The position numbers and the translations under genes are program-made. DNA of 8,961 nucleotides from Candidatus Cloacimonadota bacterium (GTDB lineage: Bacteria; Cloacimonadota; Cloacimonadia; Cloacimonadales; WRIO01), in assembly GCA_017998585.1 (NCBI GenBank), contig JAGOCT010000049.1, positions 1 to 8,961 on the forward strand, written 5' to 3'. Below are positions 5,794-8,961 of this stretch, in pieces (positions within the stretch are counted from its first letter, which is position 1; every line of letters starts with the position of its first letter). The notes under the pieces are model-generated. The model ran no database searches and was not told the DNA's origin. It saw nothing but the letters and a program-made list of their open reading frames with translations.

Positions 5794-7083
5794 ATGACTG
5801 AACTTAATGTACAGAAACTGACTTCTGCATTTCATGATTTTACACAGGTTATTGATAAATTTGAGAAAACATACAGTTTACTTCAAAGTAAAATAGACTC
5901 ACTTAATCATCAGCTTGAAATTAAAAATTATGAGCTTGAAAAAAAAGTAGAAGAAAGTGAAAATATTAAAAATTTTCTGAATAATATTTTAGACAATGTG
6001 CATACTGGAGTTCTTGTAGTAGATATGAGCGGAAACATCACACTTTTTAACAGGGCAGCAGAAATGATAACCGGTTATGATAAAGATCAAGTGATTAATC
6101 ATTCATACAAGAACATATTCTATACCAATTCCAGTCAGGATTCTAAGTCTGCCATGTACACTTTAAGTACTGGAAAAGAATCTTTTAAAAGACAAAAACA
6201 AATCCTAACAATTGGACATGAATCTAAAAATATTGAGTTTAGTACCAGTATTATTCATAATGTAAATGGTCAGATAGACGGTGTTGTTGAAACATTCACT
6301 GACATTTCAGAAATAAAAAAATTACAGGATAGAATGTTACATATTGAGACTTTAGCCGCATTGGGAGAAATGTCAGCAAATGTAGCACATGAAATCAGAA
6401 ACCCTTTAGCTGCTATTAGTGGTTTTACAGGGCTTCTTGACAGACAAATTCCATCTGAAGACCCTAAGAAAAAACTAATCAGACCGATCATCGAAGGTGT
6501 AAGCCGGCTTAATAATATTGTTTCAAATCTTCTTACACTTACAAGACCTCAAAAACTCAATATTTCCCCTTGTAATATTCATCAAACACTTACAGATATT
6601 GTTGATTTTTTTCAAATGGGTATCACTGAAAATCCTAAACAGGTTGAATTTATCATGAAACCTGATTCCCAAGATGCGATTATCAATTGTGATATTCAAC
6701 TCATTCAGCAAGTACTTACCAATATCATAAAAAATGCATGGGAAGCCATTGAAAAAAAAGGCTTTGTTCGTATTTCTACAAAAGTGAATATTTTAGAACC
6801 CATGAGTGATGTACTTGATGAAGATGAGAAAAAAGAACTGATTCGTTTATTCAGTGATATTGAAATCCATATTGAAGATTCAGGATCAGGAATTGATGAA
6901 GAAAACCTACAGAAAATATTTAATCCCTTTTTTTCAACCAAGAACGAGGGCAACGGACTTGGATTAGCAATATGCAAGAAGCTTGTACAACTGCACAGAG
7001 GAGATATTCATGTATACAGTAAGAAAAATAAAGGGACCCGTTTTGTTATCAACCTGCCTCTATTTGAAAATTTTAATGAGTGA
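5794..7083 (+). CDS. Cytoplasmic PAS histidine kinase, FleS/FlgS-like
   Basis: This 429-residue sensor kinase has no membrane segment or signal peptide. Residues 1-60 form a coiled coil whose pattern (TYSLLQSKIDSLNHQLE, 26-42) recalls the start of Pseudomonas FleS. A PAS domain follows (about 61-175: ILDNVHTGVLVVDMSG, FNRAAEMITGYD, TFTDISEIKK). The HisKA domain carries the phospho-acceptor H199 in VAHEIRNPLAA. The ATPase domain has the N box (N310, N314), G1 box DSGSGI (362-367), F box FNPFFSTK (376-383) and G2 box GNGLGLAI (386-393), so it should be catalytically active. An acidic insertion (about 335-357) precedes the G1 strand. The gene is followed almost at once by a sigma-54 activator with a receiver, its evident partner. 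By analogy with FleSR/FlgSR the pair would time expression of rod, hook or filament genes. NtrB- or AtoS-like roles remain possible. Confidence 0.9.
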   Translation: MTELNVQKLTSAFHDFTQVIDKFEKTYSLLQSKIDSLNHQLEIKNYELEKKVEESENIKNFLNNILDNVHTGVLVVDMSGNITLFNRAAEMITGYDKDQVINHSYKNIFYTNSSQDSKSAMYTLSTGKESFKRQKQILTIGHESKNIEFSTSIIHNVNGQIDGVVETFTDISEIKKLQDRMLHIETLAALGEMSANVAHEIRNPLAAISGFTGLLDRQIPSEDPKKKLIRPIIEGVSRLNNIVSNLLTLTRPQKLNISPCNIHQTLTDIVDFFQMGITENPKQVEFIMKPDSQDAIINCDIQLIQQVLTNIIKNAWEAIEKKGFVRISTKVNILEPMSDVLDEDEKKELIRLFSDIEIHIEDSGSGIDEENLQKIFNPFFSTKNEGNGLGLAICKKLVQLHRGDIHVYSKKNKGTRFVINLPLFENFNE

Positions 7084-7091
7084 GAAAGAAT

Positions 7092-8531
7092 ATGCAAAAA
7101 AGAATATTAGTAGCTGATGATGAGTCATTAATCAGAGATTTTATTTCCAGCTTTTTTGAATCCATCCCAGAATATGAAGATTGCAAAATTGATATGGCTG
7201 TCAATGGTGAAGATGCCATAGTAAAAATCAAAAATAAACATTATGATTTAATTTTCACAGATTTAAAAATGCCTGTTAAAAGCGGACTCGATGTCCTTAA
7301 GTATGTTGCTGAAAATTCACCTGATACAGATACTGTATTACTGACAGCTTTTGGAGGTCCCGAATCTGCTGCTCAGGCGATGGCCTATGGTGCTTACGAA
7401 TATATTACAAAACCAATTTCCATAGAAGAACTGGAAATGATTGTAAAACATATATTTGAACGTCAGAGACTCATAGATGAAAATGAAAAACTTCAAAAAA
7501 GAGTTAAAGAAAATCAGACTTATTCTAAAATTATCGGTAAAAGTAAACATCTTTCCGACATCATGGATCTTGTTAAGATGGTTGCACCTACTAATTCAAC
7601 TGTTCTAATCACCGGAGAAAGCGGAACAGGTAAAGAACTTATTGCTGAAGCAATACACATGCTTAGTCCCAGAAATAAAGGCAATTTTATTAAAATTAAT
7701 TGTGCAGCCATTCCTGAATCTCTGATAGAAAGTGAACTCTTTGGTTTCGAAAAAGGCTCATTTACAGGTGCAATTAAAAACACCAGAGGAAAATTTGAAT
7801 TAGCTGACAAAGGCTCAATACTACTCGATGAAATCAGTGAAATGAATCTTGATTTACAAGCGAAACTGCTTAGGGTCATTCAGGAAAAAGAAATCATTCG
7901 CATTGGTACAGAAATGCCAATCAAAATTGATACCAGAATAATTGCAACTTCAAACCGTGATTTGGTAGAAGAGGTCAATAAAGGTAATTTCAGAGAAGAT
8001 TTATTTTTCAGATTAAATATAGTGCCTATCCATCTTCCTTCACTCAAGCAGAGAAAAGAAGATATCCCTGCACTCATAGAAAACTTTACCAAAAAAGTAT
8101 GTTTCGAGCTTGGTATCAATAAAAAAAGTATCTCACATGATGCACTAAATTTTTTAGTTGAATATAATTGGCCAGGCAACATCAGAGAACTTCAGAATGC
8201 AATTGAAAGAGCTTGTATTACAACTCAAAGCCCACTTTTAGGAGTGGAATCATTTTTGTTTTTAAATCAACAGGGTCGAAAGCAATTTAAAGAAGACACC
8301 TCTACCCCACTCATTTCAGTTGAGAAGTCTGAAGTAACCATCAAAGATGAATTAAACTGGGTTAATATTGAAAACAGAACCATCGATCAGATTGAAAAAG
8401 AAGTAATTTTGAAAACACTAAAAAAGACTTCTAACAGTAAATCTGAAACAGCCAAAATCTTAGGTATCACAACCAGAACACTCAGAAACAAACTGGATAT
8501 TTACACAGAAGAAGATGGAGTCGGATATTAG
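7092..8531 (+). CDS. Sigma-54-dependent response regulator, NtrC/FleR/FlgR type
   Basis: This 479-residue transcriptional activator has three domains. The receiver (1-122) has D9/D10, phosphoacceptor D57 in TDLKMP, T85 and K107. A linker helix follows, then an AAA+ sigma-54 interaction domain (about 145-375). That domain has Walker A GESGTGKE (175-182), the sigma-54 loop GSFTGA (222-227, Ser replacing the usual Ala), Walker B SILLDE (242-247), arginine fingers R301 and R307, and sensor II WPGNIREL (360-367). The C-terminal Fis-type helix-turn-helix (about 430-471, SKSETAKILGITTRTLRNKL) binds enhancer DNA. The kinase encoded just upstream should phosphorylate it. I chose the ATG at 7092 because it gives a canonical receiver start and has weak GAAAG upstream. 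A GTG at 7080, overlapping the kinase stop, would add four residues. A flagellar regulon is inferred from the neighbours. Confidence 0.94.
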   Translation: MQKRILVADDESLIRDFISSFFESIPEYEDCKIDMAVNGEDAIVKIKNKHYDLIFTDLKMPVKSGLDVLKYVAENSPDTDTVLLTAFGGPESAAQAMAYGAYEYITKPISIEELEMIVKHIFERQRLIDENEKLQKRVKENQTYSKIIGKSKHLSDIMDLVKMVAPTNSTVLITGESGTGKELIAEAIHMLSPRNKGNFIKINCAAIPESLIESELFGFEKGSFTGAIKNTRGKFELADKGSILLDEISEMNLDLQAKLLRVIQEKEIIRIGTEMPIKIDTRIIATSNRDLVEEVNKGNFREDLFFRLNIVPIHLPSLKQRKEDIPALIENFTKKVCFELGINKKSISHDALNFLVEYNWPGNIRELQNAIERACITTQSPLLGVESFLFLNQQGRKQFKEDTSTPLISVEKSEVTIKDELNWVNIENRTIDQIEKEVILKTLKKTSNSKSETAKILGITTRTLRNKLDIYTEEDGVGY

Positions 8532-8961
8532 TCACTATACTCATCAGTATCTTGATATAGAGTCCGTTCCTGAATATCTTTTGATTCACTCAAATATATG
8601 GACTCATCCTGAATTGCTGAGAATGTTCAGTGAAGCGTGTGAATGTTTTGTTAAGGTACTGATTATTTTTAAAAATAGAGAGATAGTTGCCTCTCTGCCT
8701 GTTTATTACAGAAAGATTATCGGCTTCAAATATTTCTTTAATCCGATTCAGGTTACATATATACCTATTACGTTCTTTTATGAACCCAAGAATAAAATTC
8801 AGGAAAACAAACAAACCGAATATGAAATCATGGCTTATATGTCCAAGATTATTTATAAAGACTTTGTTAAAGCAGAATTTAAATTATGCCCTGATAATTT
8901 TGATATGAGGCCATTTAAACATAAAAAAGTGAGTATAAGTCCTCTTTATACTTTTTACATT
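8515..8961 (+). CDS. FemAB/GNAT-like acyltransferase, 3' end outside the window
   Basis: The reading frame is open from an ATG at 8515 to the last base, giving 149 residues of N-terminal sequence. It overlaps the end of the sigma-54 activator gene by 17 bases in another frame, indicating the same transcript. The pattern SNIWTHPELL (26-35), a strand-rich stretch ending VASLPVYYRKIIGFKYFFNP (58-77), then TYIPITFF (81-88), matches the first half of FemAB/BioF2-like GNAT acyltransferases. These transfer amino-acyl or acyl groups to sugars, peptidoglycan precursors or polysaccharides. The catalytic C-terminal half is not visible, so donor and acceptor are unknown. A role in glycan or flagellin modification would fit a flagellar cluster but is only inferred. 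A later in-frame ATG at 8623 would remove the conserved SNIWTHPEL segment, so the upstream start is preferred. Confidence 0.65.
   Translation, partial: MESDISHYTHQYLDIESVPEYLLIHSNIWTHPELLRMFSEACECFVKVLIIFKNREIVASLPVYYRKIIGFKYFFNPIQVTYIPITFFYEPKNKIQENKQTEYEIMAYMSKIIYKDFVKAEFKLCPDNFDMRPFKHKKVSISPLYTFYI

Noticed and set aside
6705..6977. Antisense open frame within the kinase gene, and similar ones at 7520-7879 and 7880-8182
   Set aside because: They lie wholly opposite well-supported coding domains, show no recognisable motif, and are serine-rich as expected for antisense of this codon use.
7080..7091. GTG start for the sigma-54 activator, overlapping the kinase stop
   Set aside because: It is possible, but it adds only four residues and has no Shine-Dalgarno. 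The ATG at 7092 fits the receiver fold and has a weak purine-rich site. It cannot be fully excluded.
8687..8908. Short alternative-frame open reading frame near the right end
   Set aside because: It lies within the acyltransferase frame, which shows a coherent fold pattern and continues to the window end.
1..8961. Mobile elements, CRISPR arrays, tRNA or rRNA genes
   Set aside because: No direct-repeat arrays, transposase motifs, terminal inverted repeats or structural RNA signatures were seen.

Overview
The window comes from a low-GC (roughly one third GC by eye), Gram-negative, flagellated bacterium. A signal-peptide-bearing outer-membrane beta-barrel protein shows the outer membrane. CheY, CheZ and a FleS/FleR-like two-component pair show chemotaxis and flagellar control. 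CheZ together with sigma-54 flagellar regulation points to a proteobacterial, Deferribacteres-like or candidate-phylum diderm lineage (Cloacimonadota-like groups are possible). I cannot fix the phylum from the sequence alone. All genes are on the + strand. I see no RNA genes, insertion sequences, CRISPR array or convincing terminator.

Region 1 (1-3302): the 3' part of a long TPR protein gene is translationally coupled (TAATG) to a 490-residue outer-membrane barrel. The barrel has a TonB-box-like N-terminus and a C-terminus typical of TonB-dependent receptors, but it appears too short to carry a plug domain.

Region 2 (3303-3498): a 196-base intergenic region carries a near-consensus sigma-70 promoter (TTGACA, 17-base spacer, TAAAAT). 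Its -35 box lies inside a perfect 15-base hyphenated palindrome. A weaker, sigma-28-like arrangement lies upstream.

Region 3 (3499-8961): a tight cluster, probably one operon. The order is cheY, cheZ-like phosphatase, a single-domain receiver, a small CxCG protein of unknown function, a second single-domain receiver, a cytoplasmic PAS histidine kinase with a FleS-like coiled-coil start, a sigma-54 activator of the NtrC/FleR/FlgR type, and a FemAB/GNAT-like acyltransferase cut by the window end. Genes overlap or are a few to about 20 bases apart.

Working model (inference): CheY-P switches the motor and CheZ dephosphorylates it. The kinase and sigma-54 activator control flagellar gene expression. 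The two extra receivers and the CxCG protein are candidate additional layers linking chemotaxis to flagellar transcription. The most unusual details are four copies of a FliM/CheZ-like CheY-binding motif in the CheZ tail, the barrel with a TonB box but no evident plug, and the unrecognised CxCG protein between two receivers.
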